Source of the DNA: Candidatus Rifleibacteriota bacterium | Lineage (GTDB): Bacteria > Muiribacteriota > Ozemobacteria > Ozemobacterales > Ozemobacteraceae | DNA length: 56,510 nt | Assembly: GCA_015233155.1 (NCBI GenBank) | Contig: JADFYG010000042.1 | Coordinates: 1-56,510 of the forward strand | Direction: 5' to 3' | Shown here: positions 7,753 to 17,496 of the stretch, piece by piece | How positions within the stretch are numbered: the stretch's first letter is position 1 | How the letters are laid out: each line of letters begins with the position of its first letter | Program-made: the position numbers and the translations under genes | Notes under the pieces: generated by a model | What the model saw: only the letters and a program-made list of their open reading frames with translations | The model's database searches: none | What the model was told of the DNA's origin: nothing

Positions 7753-8811
7753 ATGACGCGCTTTAAAGGATTCACGCTTGTTGCATCATTCGTGTTTTGT
7801 GCCTGTCTGATATTTTTCACTGGCACATACGATGCCTGTTTTGGCTGGTCCGGCCACACGCATAGAAAGATCGTCTCAGACGCGTTGAACCGCATGCCGC
7901 AGCTCTTCAGAGATCGATTTCTTCCATTCAAGGATGCTATGCTCAAAGGAGCGACCTATCCCGACTCAGACCTGAAGGATTTTAACAACCATGTGTATCA
8001 TATTCATGGCAGGTCTCACCACGAATCACTTGCGCGTGCCCGTGAGATGTTCAGCCTGATTGCCGGCATGCTTAAGAGACATGAACAGGACGCAGATATT
8101 GCGTTTCAGCTCGGCATCTATGCTCATTACATAGGAGATTGGAATCAACCCCTGCACACTGACGGCGCAGATGTGGATCCGGATGAAGATTCCTATCATA
8201 TGGCATTCGAAAAAGAGGTCGAAGGGCAGTTGTCGAGAATTCCAATCGCCACCATGACTTATCAGCCTGTGAAAGACCCGGCGACAAGACTCCAGGAGAT
8301 GGCCGCAGCCGCCAATGTTTTTTATCTTGATATTGGAAAGGCATATCGCCACGGTCGGCGGATTTTCGATCTGCAGGAAATGCTGAGAAAACAGTATGGA
8401 GCATCCGTTGAGAACGTCATCAACTACTGGCTCGGGATCTTTGCAGCAGCCGATCAGCCTCTTGATCCGGCTTCAGGGACAGTTTTTCTGAGTTCCGATT
8501 TTATAAGCGGGCCAGCCATTAAAGGACATCCCGAATTGTCATTGAGTCGCTCAGGGGCAACTGGTGTGAGCCCCGTGCCCAATACTGGCATGGCGGATAT
8601 GAAGCTGCGGCTTGTAAATCTGAACACGGCATCGATCCAGGAGTTATTGACGTTGCCCGGTGTCGGTGAAAAAAAAGCCCGTGCAATAATGGCTTCAAGG
8701 CCGTTTCGCAGTCCTTATGATCTGGCAAGAGTAAAGGGATTTGGCTCCAAAATGACGGAACGAATTCTGGACCGTATAACTACAGACAGTCCGCCCGCCA
8801 TACTTCGATAA
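7753..8811 (+). CDS. Exported zinc-dependent phospholipase C-like protein fused to ComEA-type HhH domain
   Basis: 352 aa. After a signal peptide (residues 1 to about 31) comes W32-SGH35-THRKI, then D71, NH80VYH83, H110, and AHYIGDWNQPLHTDGAD at about 124-140. The N-terminal Trp/His and the HxxxDxxxPxH cluster are the zinc ligand pattern of the bacterial phospholipase C / S1-P1 nuclease superfamily. Residues about 285-345 form a helix-hairpin-helix pair (LVNLNTASIQELLTLPGVGEKKA..., then DLARVKGFGSKMTERIL), as in ComEA. The HhH module normally binds DNA, so the fusion suggests an exported DNA-related enzyme rather than a lipase (inference). The gene is monocistronic in appearance. Confidence 0.7.
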   Translation: MTRFKGFTLVASFVFCACLIFFTGTYDACFGWSGHTHRKIVSDALNRMPQLFRDRFLPFKDAMLKGATYPDSDLKDFNNHVYHIHGRSHHESLARAREMFSLIAGMLKRHEQDADIAFQLGIYAHYIGDWNQPLHTDGADVDPDEDSYHMAFEKEVEGQLSRIPIATMTYQPVKDPATRLQEMAAAANVFYLDIGKAYRHGRRIFDLQEMLRKQYGASVENVINYWLGIFAAADQPLDPASGTVFLSSDFISGPAIKGHPELSLSRSGATGVSPVPNTGMADMKLRLVNLNTASIQELLTLPGVGEKKARAIMASRPFRSPYDLARVKGFGSKMTERILDRITTDSPPAILR

Positions 8812-8883
8812 AAATACTGATTCTTCAGAAAATCATCAAAGATGCCGATATCTGGAATGAAATCCTTGATGAAGGAGTACATT

Positions 8884-9198
8884 ATGGGAAAATTGATTCC
8901 GCTGTTTCCCTCGACTCAGACCGAGCCCAATCTGCCACTGACGCGCGATCAGACCATTCGACTGCGCCTGATTCTGAATTCTCTCACCGCCCTGCAGCGA
9001 GAGGAAACTTCGGTGAAGGAAATCATCGAAAAAAAGTGCAAACCGGAACTCGATCGTCTGGATACCCTTGCATTACGCATTCACGAACTGGAAATGGAAG
9101 CTGACGGCATTCGCAAACTGGGTAATGCCCGCCTTCACTCCGGGATTTACCCCGGCGCTCCGGTTCATCCTTCCGAAACTCCGAACATGATAGCCTGA
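8884..9198 (+). CDS. Hypothetical small coiled-coil protein
   Basis: 104 aa. GGAG at 8874-8877 fixes ATG 8884 rather than the in-frame upstream ATG at 8842. The middle (about 25-80) is strongly helical and charged: a leucine/glutamate pattern with EIIEKKCKPELDRLDTLALR, then a Pro/Gly-rich tail. No signal peptide or membrane helix. It follows the phospholipase/HhH gene by about 70 bp and may share its transcript. Family not recognised. Confidence 0.6.
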   Translation: MGKLIPLFPSTQTEPNLPLTRDQTIRLRLILNSLTALQREETSVKEIIEKKCKPELDRLDTLALRIHELEMEADGIRKLGNARLHSGIYPGAPVHPSETPNMIA

Positions 9199-9256
9199 CG
9201 TAAAAGAAGTTCCAGTACTGATTGCTCAGGCTTTTACAGCGTTAAAGCAACCCTTT

Positions 9257-10396
9257 TCATGATTTTTTCAATGCCTGTAAATACTCGCTGCGAAGCTTAT
9301 TCATGAACCGGGGAAGCTTGTCATACAGCCGTTTTTGCGCACGCGGCTTGGCGCGACTCATCGCATAGGCCGTGATCAACGGTAAAGCAACAGTCGAGTC
9401 GAGATAGCAAACCACGGTATCCGGCAGAGAGTCCGGACGCACCTTCCCCCAGCTTACAGCTTCGGACGGAGTTGCCCCGGACAAGCCGCCGGTGTCCGGA
9501 CGGGCATCGGTGAACTGCAGGAAGTAGTCATGGCCGTCTTCCTTGATGCCAAGCACTTCCTGAATCTGCGGCTCCGTCTGCAACATAAAATTCTTCGGAG
9601 AGCCGCCGCCGCATATAAATACGGCGCTCTTGCCGCCGGTTCGCTTTGCGTTCAGCACTATTGCGGCCGTCTCGTTTACATCGCAATTTGGGTCTATGAC
9701 CAGCTTTGAGCCGGTCAATGCCAGGGCGGCTATATTCATGCCGATGGAGCTATCCCCCGGACTTGATGTGAAAACCGGTAAGCCGGCCTCGTAGGCTGCA
9801 CCAAGAATACTTGCATCTTTCAGTTTAAGGGCCCTTTCGCGCTCGCGAATGAAATGTCCGATATGATGATGGAACTCGGCAGTACCCATCGATCGGTTGA
9901 AAACATCCGCTTTCATTGTTTCCCGAAAGAAGAGATCGGTGTTCAACAATACGCGATAATCGAACACTATATCGTAGATGCGCACCACTCCTTTTGAGTG
10001 AAGATCGACGTCATCCACGAACGGAGAACCGGCAAATAATTTTTCTCCTATGCCGAAGTGGGCATCATGATACAAGTTGGCGCCGGTCGAGATAATCCAG
10101 TCTATGAAACCTGCCTTTATAAGCGGTATGACGACAGACTTTCCAAGTCCAGCCGGCGTAAGAGCACCCGCAAGACTCATACCGATCGTCACGTCTTTTT
10201 TCAGCATTTTTTCGACATAGAGTCGACATCCTTCACGAAGTCGACCGGCATTGTATGCCAGGAAATTGGCATCAATAAGATCAGCCACGGACATCCCCTT
10301 GGCAATGCCCATCGGATCAATGCGTGCGCCAGTCAGATAAGGATTAGTAATAGTCTTGCTCTTGCTCATTTTTTTGGTGTTTTCTATTTTTTTCAT
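9257..10396 (-). CDS. Deoxyhypusine synthase family protein
   Basis: 379 aa cytoplasmic NAD-dependent enzyme family that moves the aminobutyl group of spermidine. Family signatures are [77 protein letters not shown] and [12 protein letters not shown]. The lysine that forms the enzyme-substrate imine in eukaryotic enzymes (WGK motif) is present at K318. Archaeal and eukaryotic members modify eIF5A; bacterial members may make homospermidine or act on unknown targets, so the substrate is open here. No ribosome-binding site stands out at Met1; Met10 is an alternative start. The gap to the GAF gene is 148 bp with nothing recognisable. Confidence 0.85.
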   Translation of the reverse strand: MKKIENTKKMSKSKTITNPYLTGARIDPMGIAKGMSVADLIDANFLAYNAGRLREGCRLYVEKMLKKDVTIGMSLAGALTPAGLGKSVVIPLIKAGFIDWIISTGANLYHDAHFGIGEKLFAGSPFVDDVDLHSKGVVRIYDIVFDYRVLLNTDLFFRETMKADVFNRSMGTAEFHHHIGHFIRERERALKLKDASILGAAYEAGLPVFTSSPGDSSIGMNIAALALTGSKLVIDPNCDVNETAAIVLNAKRTGGKSAVFICGGGSPKNFMLQTEPQIQEVLGIKEDGHDYFLQFTDARPDTGGLSGATPSEAVSWGKVRPDSLPDTVVCYLDSTVALPLITAYAMSRAKPRAQKRLYDKLPRFMNKLRSEYLQALKKS

Positions 10397-10544
10397 ATTT
10401 TGGGGGGCTCTTTCACAATATTTATATAAAATTTGCTGACTTTTTGATTACGCCGCTCTGACACGAAACATCGTGCTCCTGCGCTGAATCACTCAACCTT
10501 ATGAAGAAAATGTCATCTCGCTTCTGTAAATATTCATTGAAAAA

Positions 10545-11444
10545 TTATGGTTTTGGATGGCCATGCCCCGCATCGGTTGTCGACACCTCGGGAACCTGTT
10601 TCACAAGAATGAACACCTTCTCGACGACCTGACGCGAGTTTTTTCCCGTGACGATGACATAAGGCATTTTGCCACCGGAGAAAGCCTTGTCCAGGTTGCT
10701 GTCGATGATTTTTTTGATTTCCTGACGAAGTCCGGCAAGATGTGGAAATACCTCAAGAAGGGGTTTTCCACAAACTTTGTCGAAAGTCATGCCCGTGGGA
10801 AGACGCTCTGACGCCTGACGATTTATGTGCAGCAACATTCCGTCGCGATCCTGAATGTAAACCTCTTCAGAGATATGCTCCACGATGTCGTTCGCATTGC
10901 CCTGCTCTTTCACTACACGCTCCATGAGACGTGCATTCATAATGGCAATACCGGCCAGAACCGAGAAATTGCGAAGAAGCGTGCGATCGGATTCGTCGAA
11001 TTTGCCATTTTTCTTGTTAACTATCTGAAACACTCCGATCAACTCATCTTTCAGGATCAGCGGATGAGTTATGATATCGCGTGTTTTGAACATGCTGGAT
11101 GCATCGATAGACCGGTTGAACTTGAGATCCGGGTGGATTTGCGCCAGATCGCCATATGCGTCCGGAATGATGAGGCCCTTACGATAGAACGCGGTAAATC
11201 CCGCAATCGAATCGGTACTGATGCTGAGAATGATCTCCTCGACACGGTCACTCAGAATGACCTGAGAGATCATAAGCTTTTCCACTGGATCGACCAGGTA
11301 TAGAGTCGCACCCTCCGCTTCAAGCAAATCCTGGACATCATGCACGATCTTGCTGAGCAGTTCTTCCACATCGAATGTCATGAGAAGACGTTCCGCAAGA
11401 GTGACAATGCGCTCAAAACTCTCGATGACTCTCTGATTGTCCAT
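10545..11444 (-). CDS. GAF-PAS sensor protein without output domain
   Basis: 299 aa soluble protein. Residues about 17-165 form a GAF domain (ELLSKIVHDVQDLLEAEGATLYLVD, GIAGFTAFYRKG-like region, LILKDELIGVFQIVNKKNGKFDESDRTLLRNFSVLAGIAI). Residues about 180-285 form a PAS domain (DIVEHISEEVYIQDRDGMLLHINRQAS). No kinase, cyclase or GGDEF domain follows and the tail is a few residues, so it probably signals through partners or serves as an adaptor. CGGAGA precedes ATG 11444. It lies downstream of the cyclase/polysaccharide operon on the same strand, about 67 bp after it. Confidence 0.75.
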   Translation of the reverse strand: MDNQRVIESFERIVTLAERLLMTFDVEELLSKIVHDVQDLLEAEGATLYLVDPVEKLMISQVILSDRVEEIILSISTDSIAGFTAFYRKGLIIPDAYGDLAQIHPDLKFNRSIDASSMFKTRDIITHPLILKDELIGVFQIVNKKNGKFDESDRTLLRNFSVLAGIAIMNARLMERVVKEQGNANDIVEHISEEVYIQDRDGMLLHINRQASERLPTGMTFDKVCGKPLLEVFPHLAGLRQEIKKIIDSNLDKAFSGGKMPYVIVTGKNSRQVVEKVFILVKQVPEVSTTDAGHGHPKP

Positions 11445-11511
11445 TGATATTTCTCCGTGTGTTTCAAATATGAGTGATATCTTTTCGGTTCAGTGCCTAG
11501 TTTACACTATT

Positions 11512-12756
11512 TCAGGAAGACGAAGTTGGAAACAAGCTCTGAAAACATTCTTCAAGACGATCTATCTGACGTTCGCGACTGAATTCCCGTCTGATCAATT
11601 CACGATTTTCGTGCGCCAGCCCGGTATATTCAGAACGATTTGCGCAAAACCTCCGAAGTTGAGCCAAAAGCTCCGGGAGAGATCCGGATTGAAAAAAAAG
11701 ATTACCGCCACTGCGCTCAAGAATGCGGCGGCCTTCTCCTGCGAGGCCAAAAATAATGGGACGTCCAGCCGCGAGATAATCGAAGACTTTCGAGGGAATT
11801 GTCTTTTCCATTGTCACATCGGGTTTGAGTTGCAGGAAAAGGGCATCAGCACGCCGCATGACTGCCATTGCCTCACGTTTTGAAACAGGTCCGGGAATCG
11901 AAAGATTACGCAGACCGGCGGCTTCCGCTTCTCTGAGTAACGCCGGGCGCTCGGCTCCGTCTCCGATGAGATGAAAACGAAACAACGTATCACCTTCATT
12001 TTGAACTGTTTTTGCCGCAAGCAACAAAAGTTCGGAATGCTGACAGTATCCGAGGTTCCCTATGTAGACCACATGTATGAAACCATCTGGAAGCCTGTTG
12101 CGGGCGGTTTTGTCGCAGTCCGGATCAGGGTCGAGATATGCCGCCGGAACACCATTATAAACCACCACCGGACGCGGACGCCCCGAACGGGCGACGATTT
12201 CATCCGCCATCGGCTCGGCGACGCAGGAAATAGCGTCAGCGCGCTTGTACAATGTTCGCTCGACGCGGCTCGCCCACCGGTATAAATAACCGTCCTGTTT
12301 CAACTGTCCCACCGTTACGGCGGAATCGGGCCAGAGATCCCGGATATCCAGCAGGAAGCGTGCTCCGCGACGGCGTGCGATGACGAAACCGGAAACGCCG
12401 ACAAAAAGAGGCGGAGAAGAAGCTATTACAAGATCAAAATCTTCGCGAACCCGTTCGGCGGCAAGCATTGAAAGCAGCATGAAAGAAGTATAGTGAAGAA
12501 GAAACTCCGCTTTGCCACGCCCTGAGAGAGGATAGATGGGAATGCGCGTCACCCGGAGCCTGCTGTCATCAATGGAAGCAGCTGATGCGGCCTCAACGTG
12601 TCCACGGTGAGGAACGGCGGCTATGACCGAAACCTGATGCCCCCGCGCCGCAAGCAGATCAGCCGTCTCCTTGATGCGAAAGGCCGCTGCCGTAATATCC
12701 GGGTGATAATACTGCGCAACGATGAGGATTTTTCTAGCCCGGGAATCTGAGAACAT
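11512..12756 (-). CDS. Family 4 glycosyltransferase (WcaI/WbuB-like)
   Basis: 414 aa GT-B fold enzyme. The N-terminus ILIVAQYYHPDITAAAFRIKETADLLAARGHQVSVI and LLDIRDLWPDSAV are typical of WcaI/WbuB-type exopolysaccharide enzymes. The C-terminal half has VVYNGVP, YIGNLGYCQ, and the donor-site region VSKREAMAVMRRADALFLQLKPD...PSKVFDYLAAGRPIIFG, with the E-x7-E motif weakened. It probably transfers a sugar to a lipid-linked intermediate at the cytoplasmic face. Its start overlaps the heparinase-like gene by 23 nt, making it the last gene of a four-gene overlapping operon. Confidence 0.85.
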   Translation of the reverse strand: MFSDSRARKILIVAQYYHPDITAAAFRIKETADLLAARGHQVSVIAAVPHRGHVEAASAASIDDSRLRVTRIPIYPLSGRGKAEFLLHYTSFMLLSMLAAERVREDFDLVIASSPPLFVGVSGFVIARRRGARFLLDIRDLWPDSAVTVGQLKQDGYLYRWASRVERTLYKRADAISCVAEPMADEIVARSGRPRPVVVYNGVPAAYLDPDPDCDKTARNRLPDGFIHVVYIGNLGYCQHSELLLLAAKTVQNEGDTLFRFHLIGDGAERPALLREAEAAGLRNLSIPGPVSKREAMAVMRRADALFLQLKPDVTMEKTIPSKVFDYLAAGRPIIFGLAGEGRRILERSGGNLFFQSGSLPELLAQLRRFCANRSEYTGLAHENRELIRREFSRERQIDRLEECFQSLFPTSSS

Positions 12757-14599
12757 AGGCTATTTCCTCCTCGTTTGCGTTCGGATTCAGACGAATCGTC
12801 TTATTCGGCAGGGCAAGTCCGAACTCAGGATAATAGCATGAATCGAGCAGTTCTATCGACTGTTTCGTTTCAAGTCTGAAGCAGTGTCCCGCAAAGCCTA
12901 TCAGCAAACTGCCGCCGGGAATCGATGCACCGGAACCTTCGCAATGCCCCGATGGCGCAGTTCTGACAACACGGCCGCTCCTCAAATGCGTCGGTCGTGC
13001 TTCGGGAGCCAGGTGCAATAGAGTGTGGAAAGCACCGAAGGCAGCGCGTTTTATAAGACGGTCAGTCACGGCGAGTTCTTCCATCCCGAAGCTCATATTA
13101 CGTTCGAATCGATTACCGGTGACGTCTTCAATGATGCAGCTAAGCATCTGTCCATTACGGCTGACGCTGCGCGATAAGAGTCGCACCCGACGTCCCATGC
13201 GAAATTCCCCCCAGATGTCCGATTGCTCACAGCCATCGATCGCTGGAATGTTATGGCCGGAGGTTCCTCGGCATGCGGCCCGAATATTCCTGTTCTGATA
13301 CGAACCACAACCGGTGTCGACTACTGCGCGACGACCCCACAGGGAAAGCTCGAACGAAAGCATCCCGGCATGAGCGTGTCCAACCTGATGCGAAGGACCG
13401 GGCTCGCCTACATCGACGGCAAGATAATGTTCCGGCCTTGCACAAACTTCATCAGAACGAGAATCAACATTCCGGCCGGTTTCAGACGATTTCAAGGGAT
13501 GAGCATCCATATTGCCGCCGGAACCGGCTTTCCTGCGTGCGATAAAATATCCGGACGCCTCGAACAGATGGTGGTCATCCATAAAACCCATCGGACGAGG
13601 CCTGCCACAGCCGGGAAAACCGTTGAACGCGGCATCCTGGAACAATGCAAATCTGCCATCCGGATGAGTCATCGCCTCCAGCCAGACTCGCATGCGTGGC
13701 AGCAACGCAAGACATTTTCCCTGAAGTTCAAGCATCTGAGAAATCGGATTCGACAACTTCCATCGCCTGCATTCCAGGATAATGTCGGCAATATCATTCA
13801 TCATTGCGAGATGATACATGGGGCTGCGTTCCTCATGCGCACCGTCAGTCAGAAACTGCGAGTCGAGCTCTTCGAGCAGGCACCGAACCGCGAAACTCCG
13901 CCAACGTCGCGAGGCATGTTTCCACGCCTCATTGCCATCACGCGAGGTCAGGCGCGCGAAAAAGCCGGACAGCAGCAACAGTGCTTTCAGGTCAGCAAAA
14001 AGATGATTGGCCTGCAGGTGTTCTTCGACGTCGAGACGCAAACGGCGACCCTGGTGAAATAGCGATTCCGTGGCTATTTCAGCGACCCCGGGAAAATCAT
14101 GAGCGTGCAGTTCCAGCCATGGAATCCAGCGGCACGCGCGCCTGGCGATGACGTATGGTTCCCAGCTTTCAGCGCGATCATCCGGATTTTTCGCAACCCA
14201 GTCAAGTATCAGAAACGCCTGATCGGCCGGATCAAGAACTTCGCCTTCCGTCAGAAGATCAAAATAATGAAGGTGATATCGCCACAGCTTCTCTTTAGTG
14301 CGATCGTTCCAGTTCATTTCGTCGGCATTGTATGACTGGCTGAGGTTCAAAAATGTGAACGAGAACTTTTTGGATGTCGGCAAAAAACTCTCGCGAAGCC
14401 GGGCAGCACGCTTACCGAGAAGATCGAACGGACCGCAGGCAATGAATCGGCGTCGCAGCAGATGCAGCAGTCGCCCATATATTTGTACCGGTTTTAACGG
14501 AGCGAGCGAGTATAGATATCGCTGAATCAGTTCGAAATAATTTTTGCGATCCGGCTGTGTGGAACGGAGCTTCTCCATGAATGGAAGCATAATCATCAT
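12734..14599 (-). CDS. Heparinase II/III-like protein
   Basis: 621 aa. The alpha/alpha-toroid half contains FSFTFLNLSQ, WNDRTKEKLWRYHLHYFDLL, LILDWVAKNP, WEPYVIARRACRWI and EHLQANHLFADLKALLLLSGFF. The beta-sandwich half contains GEPGPSHQVGHAHAGMLSFELSLWGRRAVVDTGCGSY, close to the heparinase II/III consensus around the catalytic His/Tyr region. Such proteins are polysaccharide lyases or cell-surface polymer-processing proteins found in exopolysaccharide loci. No signal peptide is obvious, so it may act in the cytoplasm or be exported another way. The start shares ATGA with the upstream cyclase and the end overlaps the glycosyltransferase. Confidence 0.8.
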   Translation of the reverse strand: MMIMLPFMEKLRSTQPDRKNYFELIQRYLYSLAPLKPVQIYGRLLHLLRRRFIACGPFDLLGKRAARLRESFLPTSKKFSFTFLNLSQSYNADEMNWNDRTKEKLWRYHLHYFDLLTEGEVLDPADQAFLILDWVAKNPDDRAESWEPYVIARRACRWIPWLELHAHDFPGVAEIATESLFHQGRRLRLDVEEHLQANHLFADLKALLLLSGFFARLTSRDGNEAWKHASRRWRSFAVRCLLEELDSQFLTDGAHEERSPMYHLAMMNDIADIILECRRWKLSNPISQMLELQGKCLALLPRMRVWLEAMTHPDGRFALFQDAAFNGFPGCGRPRPMGFMDDHHLFEASGYFIARRKAGSGGNMDAHPLKSSETGRNVDSRSDEVCARPEHYLAVDVGEPGPSHQVGHAHAGMLSFELSLWGRRAVVDTGCGSYQNRNIRAACRGTSGHNIPAIDGCEQSDIWGEFRMGRRVRLLSRSVSRNGQMLSCIIEDVTGNRFERNMSFGMEELAVTDRLIKRAAFGAFHTLLHLAPEARPTHLRSGRVVRTAPSGHCEGSGASIPGGSLLIGFAGHCFRLETKQSIELLDSCYYPEFGLALPNKTIRLNPNANEEEIAYVLRFPG

Positions 14600-17496
14600 C
14601 CCTCTTCGATAATTTCGAACGCGTCGTCAACCCTGGATTCACTCGCGATGGGTACGTATACCCAGTCGGAATTCAGCTCGGCCACGGTCTCCGGGCAGGC
14701 AACCACAAATGTGGTATGCGCTTTTTTGGATTGTTTCTCCATAAAAGCGGCACGATTAACCGTTGGTCCGATAACCGTGAAATCGTGTCGTTTTGCCGAT
14801 TCCCCGAGAACGCCCATCAACACCTCGCCAGTGGCAATGCCTACTCCGATGTTAAATGTGAATTTTCCGTTTGCGGCGCGTTCATGCATGAAAACCGATA
14901 ACTCTTCGCGCATGGCCAGACCTGCGCGAATCGATCTTATCGCAGGATTAGCCCGGCCGTGTACCGGAAGGAACACCGCCATTATCGCATCGCCTATGAA
15001 CTTGTCGATTGTCCCACCCTCGGATTCAATGACTTCTTCCATGCGCGTGAAATAGTGATTGAGCATTTCGACGATCTCTTCGCCCGGATATCTTTCTGAA
15101 AGTGTCGTAAAGCCGCGTATGTCCGAAAAAAGAACCGTTGCGCGCAATCGTGTCGCGGGTGGTGTTTCCGAGCGACGCGTCGCCTCCATGGCGAGATCGC
15201 TCAAAAAGCGGCTGAGATACTCTTTTTCCCGGAGTCCGTCAGCCATTCGGTTGAATGATGATGAAAGACGGCCGATTTCGTCGTCCGAAACGATAGGAAG
15301 CTGAATTGTGTAATTGCCTTCCGCCATACAATCTATGCCGACTTTCGCTGCACGAAGCGGTCCCAGATAGAACATCCGAAACAACAGGACCGTCAAACCT
15401 ATAACGCCAAGGGGATACAGGATCGTGATAATCGACAGCCAGGGCAGACGTTTTTCAACATGGCTTCGTGGATCCGGACCAATAGCCGTTCCCGCGTAAT
15501 CCGTTCCGCGCAAAGCTCGCGAAAATGTGAGGCGAATACGGCCATCCAGTTTCATTGGAAGCTTTACGATTCCTCCGTCTGAAAGAATGCTGCTCAAAGT
15601 GGTTCCAATAAGTGGTTGCCATAAAGCTCGCTCAGGCGTCATCACGAACGAGTCCCGTTGAGACGGCCTTACGAAAACAAACGGCGGGGTTTCATGCCGG
15701 CTGACAAGTGGTATTTCCGCCAATTCTGCCGCCATTTTCCTCTGCAGGCGGAATCGATCAAAAATCATGAAGAATAACACAGCTGGTTTCCCCTGTTGGT
15801 CATTCATGCAGTGTCGATAGATCCAGGTTACTCCGTCAGCAAACTTGTATGTGACCAGCGAATCGTTTTGAAGGATCATACCATACGTATTTTCTCTGCC
15901 CATATAGGGAATTGCCGACTCCAGTATGAGATCCGTCTTGCTGGTTGTCTGCACGTGAGCGGCATTTTTTGAGGAAGAGTCATCTTCAAATTTCAGGCCT
16001 CTCTTCATGAATTCCATGAGCGTCTGCAGGATTTGCACCCCCTTGTCGGAATTTCCTTCCGACTTGCAAGAAATAATTCCCCAGGGGGTATTTTGTAACA
16101 TCAGATCAGCACCACGTCTGGAATGTATAACCATCCACTGCAGCTCGACATCCCGAAGCGGCGCGAGAAGTTTCTCCAGGAGTTTATCCGATGGGATGGA
16201 GTGAACCCAGTCGTGCCTTTCAAGCAGTACCTTTACACGGCTGACGATGGCGCCCTCCACAAGGTTATTGCGAAGCTCCGGACTGAACAGGCGATTATCC
16301 AGGAGCTGATATTCGCGTGTTCGTCCGGTTTCCGCATCCCAGGAATGGCGTTCCGTCATAATCCAGAAAAGGCCTCCGGTGGGGGTGATACATGCCAGCA
16401 AAGCAAGCAGAGTAAATTTTCTCAAAAGTGCAGGCGCCCATGTTGAATATCGAAGGAGATACAAACGAGAACCGAGAAACAATGCAATCAGCGCACCTGC
16501 TGCAACAGCGAATGCGGCGGGAGAACGCGAAAATCTCGGATTATCATGACTTTCCGGTACTGCCAGAATGATATTTCGCGACGACTGGTCAGGCCGGAAT
16601 AAGCCGAAAACGCGACCATCATGTGTTTCCGAGGCAATTCCAGTCGCCCCGTTTTCGAATAAGCGTCGACAAGCATCGGCTGTCTCTCTGGTAAAAATCC
16701 GATGACGTTCGAGTGCCTCGAGAGTCGTGCATTCAAGTCTGAAGGGAAGATTGGGAATTGGCTGACCGGCCGCATAAAGCCGCCAGGCTCGATCTTCAAG
16801 AACCGATACAGGAACAAAAGCAAACACCCAGCCCCGCGATGTAGTATCATCGGCACCGCGAAGCAATCCGGGTCTCTTTATCAGTTCCTGACTGGAAATA
16901 TCCGGTTGTTCACGCGGGAATAAATAACCCCTGAAAATCAGTCCGGAAACTCCGCGAAAAGTACCCTCAGTGATGCTGAGACGGTTTTCTTTATGTACCC
17001 ACATAGTCGACGCCCCGAACAATTTAGGAAAAATCCACCTGCGTTGTTGCTCTATTTTTATTCCCTCTGAATAAGGTCTTTGCTTTTCTTCCTGCATGGT
17101 GATTATGTGCATGTATAAGTTGACCGCCCTGAGTGTGCCGGTCGCCAGCCGATTCGCGGCGAGAAGCGTGCCGGATGCGTTCCAGATTCCGTATCGTATG
17201 CGTCCGGGAAATTCACATTCAAAACGCCTTGCCAGACGTAATGCTGCCGTTTTGTTCATAGGTGCATTATGCGGAACGCATGAATAAGCTGAAGCAAGCA
17301 ATCTTTCCCGACCGAGTTCCAATGGCTTCATACGCTGGCGAAGAAGCGGCAAAAGATGTCGCATTTCTTCAAGACAATCAATGCGACGCGAGGAGTCAAG
17401 AGCATTATCGAGCCTCGCTGATAGATGATATCCGACAATCGCCGACAGTATAAGAGCGATCGCGACTAGCATAATCAAGCCCCGGCGATCAGACAT
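14596..17496 (-). CDS. Membrane class III nucleotide cyclase, C1-like (lacks transition-state Arg)
   Basis: 966 aa from ATG 17496, chosen because it overlaps the upstream stop as ATGTCTGA and has a weak GTGAAG site. The order is an N-terminal helix (LIMLVAIALILSAIVGYHL), an extracytoplasmic region, paired helices near the middle, a second extracytoplasmic region, a helix (WLSIITILYPLGVIGLTVLL), HAMP and a C-terminal class III cyclase domain. Both metal-binding aspartates are present (FSD792IRGF and K832FIGD836), as are D905 and N914. The arginine expected four residues after N914 is F918 (VNRAAFME instead of VNLAARLE). It cannot easily form a standard homodimeric active site and may pair with the gene product just upstream. 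Confidence 0.9.
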   Translation of the reverse strand: MSDRRGLIMLVAIALILSAIVGYHLSARLDNALDSSRRIDCLEEMRHLLPLLRQRMKPLELGRERLLASAYSCVPHNAPMNKTAALRLARRFECEFPGRIRYGIWNASGTLLAANRLATGTLRAVNLYMHIITMQEEKQRPYSEGIKIEQQRRWIFPKLFGASTMWVHKENRLSITEGTFRGVSGLIFRGYLFPREQPDISSQELIKRPGLLRGADDTTSRGWVFAFVPVSVLEDRAWRLYAAGQPIPNLPFRLECTTLEALERHRIFTRETADACRRLFENGATGIASETHDGRVFGLFRPDQSSRNIILAVPESHDNPRFSRSPAAFAVAAGALIALFLGSRLYLLRYSTWAPALLRKFTLLALLACITPTGGLFWIMTERHSWDAETGRTREYQLLDNRLFSPELRNNLVEGAIVSRVKVLLERHDWVHSIPSDKLLEKLLAPLRDVELQWMVIHSRRGADLMLQNTPWGIISCKSEGNSDKGVQILQTLMEFMKRGLKFEDDSSSKNAAHVQTTSKTDLILESAIPYMGRENTYGMILQNDSLVTYKFADGVTWIYRHCMNDQQGKPAVLFFMIFDRFRLQRKMAAELAEIPLVSRHETPPFVFVRPSQRDSFVMTPERALWQPLIGTTLSSILSDGGIVKLPMKLDGRIRLTFSRALRGTDYAGTAIGPDPRSHVEKRLPWLSIITILYPLGVIGLTVLLFRMFYLGPLRAAKVGIDCMAEGNYTIQLPIVSDDEIGRLSSSFNRMADGLREKEYLSRFLSDLAMEATRRSETPPATRLRATVLFSDIRGFTTLSERYPGEEIVEMLNHYFTRMEEVIESEGGTIDKFIGDAIMAVFLPVHGRANPAIRSIRAGLAMREELSVFMHERAANGKFTFNIGVGIATGEVLMGVLGESAKRHDFTVIGPTVNRAAFMEKQSKKAHTTFVVACPETVAELNSDWVYVPIASESRVDDAFEIIEEG

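Noticed and set aside
10387..10402. Run of six G near the start of the deoxyhypusine synthase gene
   Set aside because: On the coding (minus) strand it reads as C, so it is not a ribosome-binding site.
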